Positions 45,461-53,682 of a stretch of 64,000 nucleotides of DNA are shown piece by piece (position 1 is the stretch's first letter; each line of letters begins with the position of its first letter). The notes under the pieces are model-generated. The model was given only the letters and a program-made list of their open reading frames with translations. It was not told the origin of the DNA and did not search any database. The translations under genes were made by a program, and so were the position numbers. Location of the stretch: positions 186,001 through 250,000 of the forward strand of contig NZ_CP082833.1 of NCBI RefSeq assembly GCF_021278985.1, given 5' to 3'. Source of the DNA: Citrobacter rodentium NBRC 105723 = DSM 16636 (GTDB lineage Bacteria > Pseudomonadota > Gammaproteobacteria > Enterobacterales > Enterobacteriaceae).

Positions 45461-46627
45461 TCAGACTGCGGGGCTCAGGCGCGCGCGTAGCCAGCTATAA
45501 CCAATGACTGCCGACAGCAGAGAGCCGATCAGGATCCCCAGCTTCGCCCAGTTAATCAGTTCCGCATCGACGCCGCCAAACGCCAGGCTGGCGATAAAGA
45601 TCGACATGGTAAAGCCGATGCCGCACAGAATGCCGACCGCCATGATTTGCGGAAACGTCGTGCCTGCCGGCAACTGCGCCATTTTCAGACGCAGCGCCAG
45701 CCAACAGAACAGACTGATGCCCAGCGGCTTACCAATCAACAGACCGGCGATAATGCCCAACGGCAGAATGGAGGTCAGCCCATCAATCGTTACCCCTTGC
45801 AGAGAAACGCCCGCGTTGGCGAAAGCAAACAGCGGCAAAATCAGATATGCGACCCACGGATGCAATACATGCTCCAGACGTTTCGCCGGGGAGCGCCCGT
45901 GTTTTTCCCTGAGCGGAATAAAGAAGCCGACGATAACGCCCGCCAGCGTCGCATGAACGCCTGACTTAAGCACCGCGGTCCAGAGCACCGCGCCCACCAG
46001 GATATAAACGCCCGTGCGCCTTACCCCGCACACATTCAGCAGCGCCAGAACGGCAATGGCGCAGGCCGCTACGCCCAGCGACACCATCGACAGGTCACTG
46101 GTATAAAACAGCGCAATAATCACAATCGCCCCCAGGTCGTCGATGATTGCCAGCGCCATCAGAAAAATTTTCAGCGCCAGCGGTACGCGACTCCCCAGCA
46201 GGGCCAGAACGCCCAGCGCAAAGGCGATATCCGTCGCTGCCGGAATCGCCCAGCCTTCACGGGTGATCGGATCGGCATAGTTGAACGCCAGATAGAGCAC
46301 CGCCGGAACGATCATCCCGCCGATGGCGGCAATAACCGGAAATGCCGCCTGTCGCAAACTGGCGAGAGAGCCTTGCATCAGTTCACGTTTTACCTCAAGG
46401 CCAATCAGCAGGAAAAATATCGCCATCAGGGCATCGTTGATCCATAACAGCATGTTTTTATTGATTTCCAGCGCGCCGACCTTGAGCTGAACCGGCGTAT
46501 CCAGAAAAGCGTGATACCAGCCGCTGGTAAGACCGACGTTGGCCATCAGCATAGCCAGCGCCGCGGCGATGATAAGGATGATGCCCCCGGAGGCGTCACT
46601 ACTAAAAAATCGATGCAGGTGTTTCAC
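45461..46627 (-). CDS. nhaA: Na+/H+ antiporter NhaA
   Basis: Inner-membrane antiporter that expels Na+ or Li+ for two protons and keeps sodium and pH balance. The 388 residues equal the E. coli length. The essential Asp pair lies in LAIIDDLGAIVIIALFYTS, and the TDIAFALGVLALLGSRVP unwound helix of the NhaA fold is present. It is transcribed with nhaR. The hok/mok toxin locus that lies upstream of it in E. coli was not found. Confidence 0.97.
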   Translation of the reverse strand: MKHLHRFFSSDASGGIILIIAAALAMLMANVGLTSGWYHAFLDTPVQLKVGALEINKNMLLWINDALMAIFFLLIGLEVKRELMQGSLASLRQAAFPVIAAIGGMIVPAVLYLAFNYADPITREGWAIPAATDIAFALGVLALLGSRVPLALKIFLMALAIIDDLGAIVIIALFYTSDLSMVSLGVAACAIAVLALLNVCGVRRTGVYILVGAVLWTAVLKSGVHATLAGVIVGFFIPLREKHGRSPAKRLEHVLHPWVAYLILPLFAFANAGVSLQGVTIDGLTSILPLGIIAGLLIGKPLGISLFCWLALRLKMAQLPAGTTFPQIMAVGILCGIGFTMSIFIASLAFGGVDAELINWAKLGILIGSLLSAVIGYSWLRARLSPAV

Positions 46628-46741
46628 TTTTTATACTCTCTTTCGGGTGAATACTTCGTAAAGACTATCTTACCCCGCACAAATCTTCGTTAAAATTAGA
46701 TTATTTATGATGAATAGCTCGGTTTTTACGAAACAAAAAAA

Positions 46742-46763
46742 AAGCCCGATAAGTTACGGGCTT
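46742..46763 (-). terminator. Terminator downstream of the 71-codon ORF
   Basis: On the minus strand: 7-bp stem AAGCCCG / CGGGCTT, 8-base loop, then nine Ts. It stands between the small ORF and nhaA, showing that a separate short transcript ends here. Confidence 0.82.
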
Positions 46764-46805
46764 GTCTTCATATGCCACGCTCAGTGGTTCATTAAGGATA
46801 GAGCC

Positions 46806-47021
46806 TCATTTTGTATACCCGGAAGCTTGTGATGTCGTAGCGGTAGCCTTCGCCATTCGTTTGACAAATGAGATATGGCAGCGTCCGTGATGGATGTGCG
46901 TTAAATTCGCCATCAGGTATCCGCCCAGAATAAGGCATTCATAATCAAGATAATGCTGTACGTACAGCGAATGAGCATCGGTCAGGGTTTTGCAACTGTC
47001 GACACTAACACAGGCAAACAT
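46806..47021 (-). CDS. Hypothetical 71-residue protein
   Basis: An ORF starting MFACVSVDSCKTLTDAHSLY with GGGAG six bases before the ATG and an own terminator downstream. It has five Cys-His-rich segments, for example NLTHIHHGRCHISFVK, and no signal peptide or membrane helix. I do not recognise the family. The ribosome site and terminator make it more likely than a chance ORF. A longer in-frame extension to 47219 exists but lacks a ribosome site. Confidence 0.5.
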   Translation of the reverse strand: MFACVSVDSCKTLTDAHSLYVQHYLDYECLILGGYLMANLTHIHHGRCHISFVKRMAKATATTSQASGYTK

Positions 47022-47182
47022 ATTCACTCCCTGTGAATAAATGTTGCAACAAGGCGGTGATACAGCGCTAAATGGCGTGTAACATTTACCTGGAAATTTA
47101 TGCCTCGCTGGACGGCGTCTGTCTCTTATCGTTACTTTAATAACAAGAAAGGCAAGAGAAAACGTTAGTTCTATAAGCATAA

Positions 47183-47205
47183 AGACCCCGGATAATCCGG
47201 GGTCT
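47183..47205 (-). terminator. Rho-independent terminator of the chitinase gene
   Basis: A perfect 10-bp stem AGACCCCGGA / TCCGGGGTCT with a 3-base loop, followed on the minus strand by TTTATGCTT, 23 bases after the stop codon. Confidence 0.85.
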
Positions 47206-47227
47206 GCTGATATTGACATTTCAGAGA

Positions 47228-49303
47228 TTAATAAGCGCCGAGGTCAGTCCAGGCCTGAGCCGGGCCGCAGTTCAGATCCGGCTGCAGACCCTGACACCAC
47301 CAGTTAACCTGGTAGTTGTGGCCTTTCCAGCTCACGATCTCGAACTCACCCCAGTTAGCGCCGTAGATGGTGTCTGCATCCCATTGCGGATAGGAGGAAG
47401 CGGAATCATCCGGCAGTTCATCGGTGTCATCAGACGGGACTGGCGTCGGGGTGACATCGTCCTCTTTATCATCAGCTGGAGTCGGCTCGACTGTACCCGC
47501 AGGCACAACGGTCAGAACGAAACGCTGCTGAGTGGATGGCTCGCCCTGTGCGTCACGGACAAACAGAGTGAACTGGAAGTCAGTGGCGGCTTCAACAACC
47601 GGTACGGCAAATTCGATCACCGCAGTGGTTTTATCCGCCACATCAATAGCTGTCGGTACGCCCCAGCTAAAGGTCAGCGCATCTTTATCCTCATCGCTGG
47701 ACTCTTCGCCGGATAGCTGGACCCGGGAACCGCCAACCACGCGCAGCGCAATTGCCGCTTTTGGCGCGTGGTTAACTTTTTCGCCTTCATCTTCATCCTG
47801 ATCGGCAGGTTCGATATTGATGCCTTCAAAGTAGAACGGATCCATATCCACCACTTCTTTGCTTATTTCGTAGCCCAGACCTTCACGCGCGGCGTTAACC
47901 AGTACACCGTTATCCTGGTCGATAGTCCAGGTAAACAGACCGCCCAGGCCAAGCTTCGCAGCATATTCACCTTTCGCTTTTACGCTGCGCGGGGTATCCA
48001 GAGACATAAACAGTCTGGATTGCGGGTTATACAGGTAATCCGCATTCGCCACTTTGTCGGTGTATACGTTGAAGCCGTTACGGCCTTTCTGGTTTTCCAG
48101 ATCCAGGTAGTTATAAATGGTGTCATACCATTCAGTGCAACCGGATTCGAAGGAGCCGGTGGTGGTGCCTTCACCCGGATTATAGGTGCCTTTCAGCGGA
48201 GAGAAGCTCTCAATTTCCACGTTGCGGGCATTGCGGGTGTAACCCGCGTAACCGATGTTGATGCGATCGGCCGGGAAGCCTTCCGCAATCAGGTAATCGA
48301 TAACCGCTTCAATGCTCCAGCCACCCGCAGACAGCGGAGACAGGTTAGTATGATGGGTCAGGGTTTCTGCCCACGGCGTACCGAAGAAATCATAGGTCAT
48401 AACGTTGATGCCATAGAGGCCGGCATCCAGCAGCGCTTTAACGTTAGAGTGTCCCAGGGTTTCAATGACAGCAGAGCTGGCGATAGAGATTTTCACATCG
48501 CTACGACCTGCGGCATCCAGCTGCTTTTTCAGCTCTTTAATGACCAGAGCATAGTTTGCGCCATCTTCCGGACCATAAGGGTTGTTGTTACCGACGGCAT
48601 TCGGATATTCCCAGTCGATATCCACTTCGCTGAACATCGGGAACTGTTTGAATAACTTCACAACGCCTGCAGCGAAGGTTTTACGCGCCGCTTCGGTTTT
48701 TGCCATCTCATGGAAGCCGTTGCTCATTGTCCAGCCGCCAATGCTCATAGAAAGCGCCAGCGTATGGCCCAGCTGTTTCGCTTTTTGCTGCAGATCGCGC
48801 AGACCGCCTAACAGACCGTGAGTGTTCTGTTGGGTAACAGTCATCGGCTCAACGTCCCAGCCGCTGGTTTCCTGGTTGCAGTTAACATAGGACTGGAAAT
48901 CACCCCACGGATCGAGGAAAGTCGGCTCGTTTGTCGTCTTACCCGTCTGCGCAGCAGCTCTTTCGATAGTGGCCTGCTTTTCGCCTTTATCACCGACAAT
49001 GCCAAGGAAGCCGAAAATAATTTTGTCATAAGCCAGTGGATCAACGTTCGCCAGATCGTAACCACGACCGCGGTCGGCCGGGTTATCCCCTCCCTGCAGG
49101 CGGCTATCATATTGCGACCAGTCGGTGTAATAACCAAATACTTTTGGTTTCTTCGCATCGGCTTTATATACGTTATAAACCGGATTTGCGACGCGGGCAG
49201 AAGTATAGCTGTATTTACTTACTTCAGTTGCAGGATTAAAACCATCCGCAGCGTTACTGGTTTCCGTAAGAGTATCGCCCTTAATTAATTTGCTGGTAGC
49301 CAT
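47228..49303 (-). CDS. chiA: GH18 chitinase with PKD-like and chitin-binding domains, no signal peptide
   Basis: A 691-residue chitinase. Residues about 50-490 are a GH18 barrel with SxGG as LSMSIGGWTMSNG and the catalytic motif FSEVDIDWEYP: Asp228, Asp230 and the proton donor Glu232; the usual first Asp of DGxDxDxE is Ser. Then come an acidic linker, a PKD/FN3-like domain (from APKAAIALRVVGGSRVQLSG), a Pro/Thr/Asp linker, and a C-terminal CBM5/12 chitin-binding domain (QWDADTIYGANW, WWCQGLQP). The start at 49303 (MATSKLIKGDTLTE) follows AGGAAAT; there is no hydrophobic signal peptide. Export probably needs the holin/muramidase genes that lie divergently. Salmonella has a similar gene at this place, as I recall. 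The symbol is by function. Confidence 0.92.
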   Translation of the reverse strand: MATSKLIKGDTLTETSNAADGFNPATEVSKYSYTSARVANPVYNVYKADAKKPKVFGYYTDWSQYDSRLQGGDNPADRGRGYDLANVDPLAYDKIIFGFLGIVGDKGEKQATIERAAAQTGKTTNEPTFLDPWGDFQSYVNCNQETSGWDVEPMTVTQQNTHGLLGGLRDLQQKAKQLGHTLALSMSIGGWTMSNGFHEMAKTEAARKTFAAGVVKLFKQFPMFSEVDIDWEYPNAVGNNNPYGPEDGANYALVIKELKKQLDAAGRSDVKISIASSAVIETLGHSNVKALLDAGLYGINVMTYDFFGTPWAETLTHHTNLSPLSAGGWSIEAVIDYLIAEGFPADRINIGYAGYTRNARNVEIESFSPLKGTYNPGEGTTTGSFESGCTEWYDTIYNYLDLENQKGRNGFNVYTDKVANADYLYNPQSRLFMSLDTPRSVKAKGEYAAKLGLGGLFTWTIDQDNGVLVNAAREGLGYEISKEVVDMDPFYFEGINIEPADQDEDEGEKVNHAPKAAIALRVVGGSRVQLSGEESSDEDKDALTFSWGVPTAIDVADKTTAVIEFAVPVVEAATDFQFTLFVRDAQGEPSTQQRFVLTVVPAGTVEPTPADDKEDDVTPTPVPSDDTDELPDDSASSYPQWDADTIYGANWGEFEIVSWKGHNYQVNWWCQGLQPDLNCGPAQAWTDLGAY

Positions 49304-49687
49304 GATATTTCCTTTTAAATATGGATGTAAATGTATTCGCAGTTCGTTCTGCGGGGTCAATAATCGGCGAGCAGGGAAAAAATCGCTAATCACAAAACAT
49401 CAAAAAAGCTGATGATATTTAATTGACCTGGCTCAGCGATAACAATTGATTAAAACGAGGATATATTTAAACATTTCATTCACGACCTCATTAATAATCC
49501 ATCTACCCCTAAAGAGTTAAAGACCATTAAAAACCTTTTTAAATTTTATTTAAAACTGAACAAAAGCTGTGACAAAGGCTTAAAAATGAGTTTAAAAAGA
49601 GAGTCATCTATTTTTATTTTATGGATTAAGTAAATCCTCATAATTAATATCGCTCCAACCACAAACGGTCTCATCAGGGAGAAAAAG
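49304..49687. promoter_or_regulatory. AT-rich divergent promoter region, chitinase/export genes
   Basis: A 384-base gap very rich in A+T (runs such as TTTTTAAATTTTATTTAAAA) between the chitinase and the winged-helix regulator. It holds both promoters and probably the binding sites of one or both local regulators; an H-NS target is likely by composition. I found no clean palindrome to name as operator. Confidence 0.5.
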
Positions 49688-50101
49688 ATGAAAACTTATA
49701 TCATTAACCGTGACTGCATATTTAATGAACGTAAATATGAACTGCGAAATATCACTAATTCTTTAGTAATAAGGATGACGGCAATGCGGGCGAGATGCCT
49801 CAGCTTCATCATTGAACATGCGCAGGATGAAGTTATTGAACGTCAGGAGCTGACTACAGCGCTATGGGGAAGCCGGGGAAACTTTGTTAATGATGCCAAT
49901 CTGACGCAAATCCTCTATCTGATTCGTAAGGATCTCAAATCGTTCGGCATAAATGACCTGTTGATTACCATCCCGCGGAAAGGTATCCAGGTAAATGATT
50001 CTATACCGATCGAATCGACTGATAACGATATGCCACGCCCTCCCGCCCCATCCCTTTTTAGACAAATCAAACAAAGCATTACATCTCTGTTTCAACGCTA
50101 A
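49688..50101 (+). CDS. ToxR/CadC-type winged-helix regulator without membrane segment
   Basis: A 137-residue protein with an OmpR/CadC-type winged helix over residues about 10-105: ERQELTTALWGSRGNFVND, then NLTQILYLIRKDLKSFG as recognition helix and LLITIPRKGIQV as wing. The C-terminus is short, polar and has no membrane helix, so it cannot sense from the membrane as CadC or ToxR does. CAGGGAGAAAAAG precedes the ATG. It lies 33 bases before the muramidase gene in the same direction. It probably activates the chitinase and/or the muramidase operon. Confidence 0.85.
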   Translation: MKTYIINRDCIFNERKYELRNITNSLVIRMTAMRARCLSFIIEHAQDEVIERQELTTALWGSRGNFVNDANLTQILYLIRKDLKSFGINDLLITIPRKGIQVNDSIPIESTDNDMPRPPAPSLFRQIKQSITSLFQR

Positions 50102-50134
50102 CTCCTTTAATATCATATTATCACTGAGGTTATT

Positions 50135-50668
50135 ATGAATCCTGTTATCGATGGTATTTTGGCGTTAGAAGGCGGTTATACTAACAATCCCCATGACCGT
50201 GGCGGTGAAACCCATTGGGGAATTACTGAAGCGACTGCCAGAGCAAACGGCTATAACGGAGAGATGAAAGCGCTGACGCGTGACGAGGCTTACGCCATCC
50301 TGGAAAATGCGTACTGGATTAAGCCAGGTTTTGAAAATGTCTCGCATCTCTCCTGGCCGATATCGTTCGAATTGTGCGACGCGGCGGTCAATATCGGCCC
50401 GCGTTTCCCCTGTATCTGGCTACAGCGTTGGCTGAACGTCTTTAATAAAGAACAGAAGCTATATCATGACATCAAGGTGGATGGTCGCATCGGCGCGATG
50501 ACGCTCCAGGCGCTGGAAAGCTTTCTGCAGGCCCGCGGCGCCGAGGGGGAAAAAGTGTTGCTTAAAGCGTTAAATTGCAGTCAGGGAGCCTATTATCTTA
50601 ATATCACGGAAGAGAGAGTACAAAATGAACAGTTTGTCTACGGCTGGTTAAATAATCGTGTTGCATAA
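50135..50668 (+). CDS. GH108 family muramidase (TtsA-like endolysin)
   Basis: A 177-residue peptidoglycan hydrolase. The GH108 signature lies at the N-terminus: LEGGYTNNPHDRGGETHWGI with Glu12 as catalytic residue, followed by the C-terminal PG_binding_3-like part (LCDAAVNIGPRFPCIWLQRW). There is no signal peptide, so it needs a holin to reach the wall, as phage endolysins do. TtsA of S. Typhi, of the same family, edits peptidoglycan to let typhoid toxin out. TGAGG precedes the ATG. Here the likely cargo is the chitinase encoded divergently. Confidence 0.92.
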   Translation: MNPVIDGILALEGGYTNNPHDRGGETHWGITEATARANGYNGEMKALTRDEAYAILENAYWIKPGFENVSHLSWPISFELCDAAVNIGPRFPCIWLQRWLNVFNKEQKLYHDIKVDGRIGAMTLQALESFLQARGAEGEKVLLKALNCSQGAYYLNITEERVQNEQFVYGWLNNRVA

Positions 50669-50672
50669 AATG

Positions 50673-50709
50673 AATCGTGGAGCAATGTATAAAACACTGC
50701 TCCACGATT
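50673..50709. terminator. Bidirectional terminator between muramidase and holin genes
   Basis: A perfect 12-bp stem AATCGTGGAGCA / TGCTCCACGATT with a 13-base AT-rich loop, between the convergent genes. Confidence 0.75.
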
Positions 50710-50751
50710 ATTGACCTCATTAAGCGAGGGGGTCAGCAATGTCAGCCCCGT

Positions 50752-51102
50752 TTATTTAACCAGTTCATCATTGCCATTCATCATCCGTTTAACCCGCGCG
50801 CCTAATATCTTCAGGATGGGAACGGCAAACACCCCACCAATGCCAGCAAATAATAATATCATATTAAAACTATAGCCTTTTTCAACTGCGACTACACTCA
50901 GTAAAAAACTGGTGAAGCAAGAGATAATGACCTGCGTTATGCAACCCATCAGGCGCTTATGAAAATCGCTGGCTTTAAACTTTTCTGACTTTAACAAATA
51001 ACTTACAATCCCTCCCCATGCCCCCGTCGCTATGACTATGGCAACTATTTCTATCTCCAGCAGTATCGCTTTCGGCGTTTCCAGTTGACCAGGTAATAAC
51101 AT
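50752..51102 (-). CDS. Holin-like small membrane protein
   Basis: A 116-residue protein with three hydrophobic segments, about residues 12-36 (AILLEIEIVAIVIATGAWGG), 51-70 (CITQVIISCFTSFLLSVVAV) and 76-101 (FNMILLFAGIGGVFAVPILK), and a basic C-terminal tail (RVKRMMNGNDELVK). Size, topology and a muramidase neighbour fit a class I holin of the LydA type that would let the muramidase cross the inner membrane. It is on the opposite strand to the muramidase, so the two are under separate promoters. No spanin gene is next to it. Confidence 0.75.
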   Translation of the reverse strand: MLLPGQLETPKAILLEIEIVAIVIATGAWGGIVSYLLKSEKFKASDFHKRLMGCITQVIISCFTSFLLSVVAVEKGYSFNMILLFAGIGGVFAVPILKILGARVKRMMNGNDELVK

Positions 51103-51217
51103 AATAGATTCCTTTTCAATAAACCAGGTATTCTCAATCTAGTTCTGTTAAGAAAAAGATAAGAATCAAAAAGAATCATAAAATACATTTAATGGAAAAG
51201 AGTATTATTAAGATATA

Positions 51218-52150
51218 TTAATGACGAAACGCAGATAAGGTATGAAGCATGGTGACAATTTCTTCAATGTGCGGGTATTTGGTGTTTCTTTTGTGCCAAT
51301 AGGCATACACATTAATGGGTTTAATCAGCATTTCGCGGGGCGGTTGCAGGATATTGATATTGTATTTTCGTTGATTTTTAAAGAAGGTCGCGACCTTCAG
51401 CGGCATCAAAGCGACCAGCTGCGTTCGTTCTACAATGCTGATAAGCCCTGTCAGAGAATCACTCTTATAGCCGACAATCCGGCGCTCTTTATAGTCAGCA
51501 TTATTATTATATAAATTATTATCTTTTATCGTCACCGCCGTATAGTCATTTGCTTTAAAAACGGCATGATGAGCAGAGAAAAAATTATGTAGCGAAAGCT
51601 GCGAAAGTTCACTAAGCAGATTATCTTTGCCGCAGATAACACAAAAGTGTTTGAAATTATCGATTGGTTTACATTCAAAGTCATTATCATTAACCAGTGT
51701 CGGGCTAATCGCGATATCGCACTCTTCCATAATGAGCAATCTTTTCATCTCTTCCCCGTCTCTGTTGCGATTTGAGAAATGACGAAAAGTAAAGCGCTCA
51801 AAGAGCTTATCGTCGTAGAGTTGAGACAGATAGTAATTTTCGGTGATATCGCCGCCCAGGATGGTTATCTTGTTCCGTTCTGCGCTTTGTTTTTGCGGGG
51901 TTAAGGTTAATTTAATTAAATCAATGGCCTGACAAAATCGTTCATGTATTTCGAGCGCTTTCATCGTCGGAATCAGGCCGCTTCGTCCACGGACAAAAAG
52001 CGCCTCGTTATAAAAGCCCTGTAACCGCGTCAGGGCAATCGAAACCGCGGCGGGCGTAACGGCCAGTCTTTTAGAGGCTTTAGTAACATTTCCGGCAGAA
52101 ATGACCGCATCAAGAACCTTAATTAAATTATAATCAAACTCTTTCTTCAC
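51218..52150 (-). CDS. LysR-family regulator of the chitinase/export locus
   Basis: A 310-residue LysR-type regulator. I chose the GTG at 52150 (KKEFDYNLIKVLDAVISA), with TTGGAG 8 bases before it; the helix-turn-helix NVTKASKRLAVTPAAVSIAL then begins at the usual distance from the N-terminus. An ATG at 52216 would add 22 unlikely residues. The effector domain runs to the end. The gene is AT-rich like the rest of the locus. Its place at the edge of the holin gene, same strand, 115 bases upstream, suggests it controls the lysis-type genes. The ligand is unknown. Confidence 0.85.
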   Translation of the reverse strand: MKKEFDYNLIKVLDAVISAGNVTKASKRLAVTPAAVSIALTRLQGFYNEALFVRGRSGLIPTMKALEIHERFCQAIDLIKLTLTPQKQSAERNKITILGGDITENYYLSQLYDDKLFERFTFRHFSNRNRDGEEMKRLLIMEECDIAISPTLVNDNDFECKPIDNFKHFCVICGKDNLLSELSQLSLHNFFSAHHAVFKANDYTAVTIKDNNLYNNNADYKERRIVGYKSDSLTGLISIVERTQLVALMPLKVATFFKNQRKYNINILQPPREMLIKPINVYAYWHKRNTKYPHIEEIVTMLHTLSAFRH

Positions 52151-52422
52151 AGAATAACTCCAATTTATCAATGAGTTCAAAGAAGGTATAAGAAAAAAAG
52201 CATTAATACACATCATTATTATTCAACAATTGACATAGATGACATCAATTAATATCAATCGAAAAATAACTTTCAATGATAACATTGGTTAAGAGTCGGA
52301 CATATTTAGAGAAAGTAATGTCGTTTTAAGAAAAACTTAAAATAGATGGATAAATAAAAATCATCAGATAACCATTATTTATCTTTGAGGTGGCAGATAA
52401 CGTTGAAAAATGAATGAGATAT
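52151..52422. other. AT-rich non-coding region between LysR gene and dnaJ
   Basis: About 270 bases with no supported gene. It carries the LysR gene's promoter (and perhaps its own binding site) and marks the boundary where base composition returns from AT-rich accessory DNA to the backbone dnaJ. Confidence 0.5.
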
Positions 52423-52449
52423 AAAAAAACCCGGAATAAATTCCGGGTT
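52423..52449 (-). terminator. Rho-independent terminator of dnaKJ
   Basis: 9-bp stem AACCCGGAA / TTCCGGGTT with 4-base loop and a run of Ts on the minus strand, 17 bases after the dnaJ stop. Confidence 0.93.
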
Positions 52450-52465
52450 CGCTTGAGACGTTAAA

Positions 52466-53596
52466 TCAGCGTGTCAAATCATCGAAGAACTTCTTCACGC
52501 CCTCAAAGAAGTTCTTTGAACGTGGGCTGTTTTTTTCACCCGTTGGGCCGCCAAAGCTTTCCTGAAGATCTTGCAGGAGCTGCTTCTGTTTCTCGTTCAG
52601 ACCCACCGGCGTTTCCACGACAACACGGCACAGTAAATCGCCCTGTGCGCCGCCGCGGACGGACTTCACGCCCTTGCCGCGCATGCGGAACAGTTTACCG
52701 GTCTGCGTTTCGCCAGGTACTTTTAGCTTCACGCGGCCATCCAGGGTCGGCACTTCGATCTCGCCGCCAAGCGCCGCCATTGCGAAGTTAATTGGCACTT
52801 CACAGTAGAGGTTATTGCCTTCGCGTTCGAAAATCGGGTGCTGCTTCACCTGTACCTGAACGTACAGATCGCCAGCCGGCGCGCCATGTTCGCCCGCCTC
52901 GCCCTCGCCGGAAAGACGAATGCGATCGCCGGTATCCACGCCAGCCGGGATTTTTACCGACAGCGTTTTGCTTTTCTCGACGCGGCCATGACCGTGGCAT
53001 TTGTTGCACGGATCTTTAATCAGCGTACCGCGCCCCTGACAGTGCGGACAGGTTTGCTGAACGGCAAAGAAGCCCTGACGCATCTGCACCTGACCGGAAC
53101 CATGACAGGTCGGACAGGTCTGCGGCTGCGTACCCGCTTTCGCACCGCTGCCATGACAAACATCACACTCTTCCAGCGTCGGAATGCGGATCTCTTTGGT
53201 CACGCCACGCACCGCTTCTTCAAGGGTGAGATCCATGTTGTAACGTAAATCGGCCCCACGCGCAGCACGTTGACGACCCCGACCACCGCCAAAGATATCG
53301 CCAAAAACGTCACCAAAGATATCGCTGAAGTCAGCGCCGCCGCCAAAGCCGCCGCCGCCCATACCGCCCTGTTCAAACGCGGCATGACCGTACTGGTCGT
53401 AAGCGGCGCGTTTTTGCGAGTCGGTCAGCACTTCGTATGCTTCTTTGATCTCTTTAAACTTGCCTTCAGCCTCTTTATCACCCTGGTTACGGTCCGGGTG
53501 ATATTTCATGGCCAGGCGCTTGTAGGCCTTTTTGATTTCACGCTCTTCCGCCGACCTGGAAACGCCTAAAATCTCGTAATAATCTTTCTTTGCCAT
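52466..53596 (-). CDS. dnaJ: Chaperone DnaJ (Hsp40)
   Basis: Co-chaperone that loads substrates on DnaK and stimulates its ATPase. In order in 376 residues: J-domain with the HPD motif (KYHPDRNQGDKEAEG), Gly/Phe-rich region (GMGGGGFGGGADFSDIFGD), four CxxCxGxG zinc repeats (CDVCHGSG, CPTCHGSG, CPHCQGRG, CNKCHGHG) and the C-terminal substrate-binding domains. It follows dnaK by 86 bases. Confidence 0.98.
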   Translation of the reverse strand: MAKKDYYEILGVSRSAEEREIKKAYKRLAMKYHPDRNQGDKEAEGKFKEIKEAYEVLTDSQKRAAYDQYGHAAFEQGGMGGGGFGGGADFSDIFGDVFGDIFGGGRGRQRAARGADLRYNMDLTLEEAVRGVTKEIRIPTLEECDVCHGSGAKAGTQPQTCPTCHGSGQVQMRQGFFAVQQTCPHCQGRGTLIKDPCNKCHGHGRVEKSKTLSVKIPAGVDTGDRIRLSGEGEAGEHGAPAGDLYVQVQVKQHPIFEREGNNLYCEVPINFAMAALGGEIEVPTLDGRVKLKVPGETQTGKLFRMRGKGVKSVRGGAQGDLLCRVVVETPVGLNEKQKQLLQDLQESFGGPTGEKNSPRSKNFFEGVKKFFDDLTR

Positions 53597-53682
53597 TGTT
53601 GTTTTTCAGCCCTTTCACATACGAGCACGGGCGTGGAGAGATCTCGACGCCCGTGCTGATTACTTACCCTGCATCAGGGCGA

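Noticed and set aside
46628..47227. hok/mok/sok toxin-antitoxin locus expected near nhaA by analogy with E. coli.
   Set aside because: No Hok-like peptide (basic N-terminus, membrane helix, conserved Cys) can be found on either strand.
47768..48655. Plus-strand 295-codon frame opposite the chitinase.
   Set aside because: The sense gene has complete GH18 and chitin-binding domains; the antisense frame has no features.
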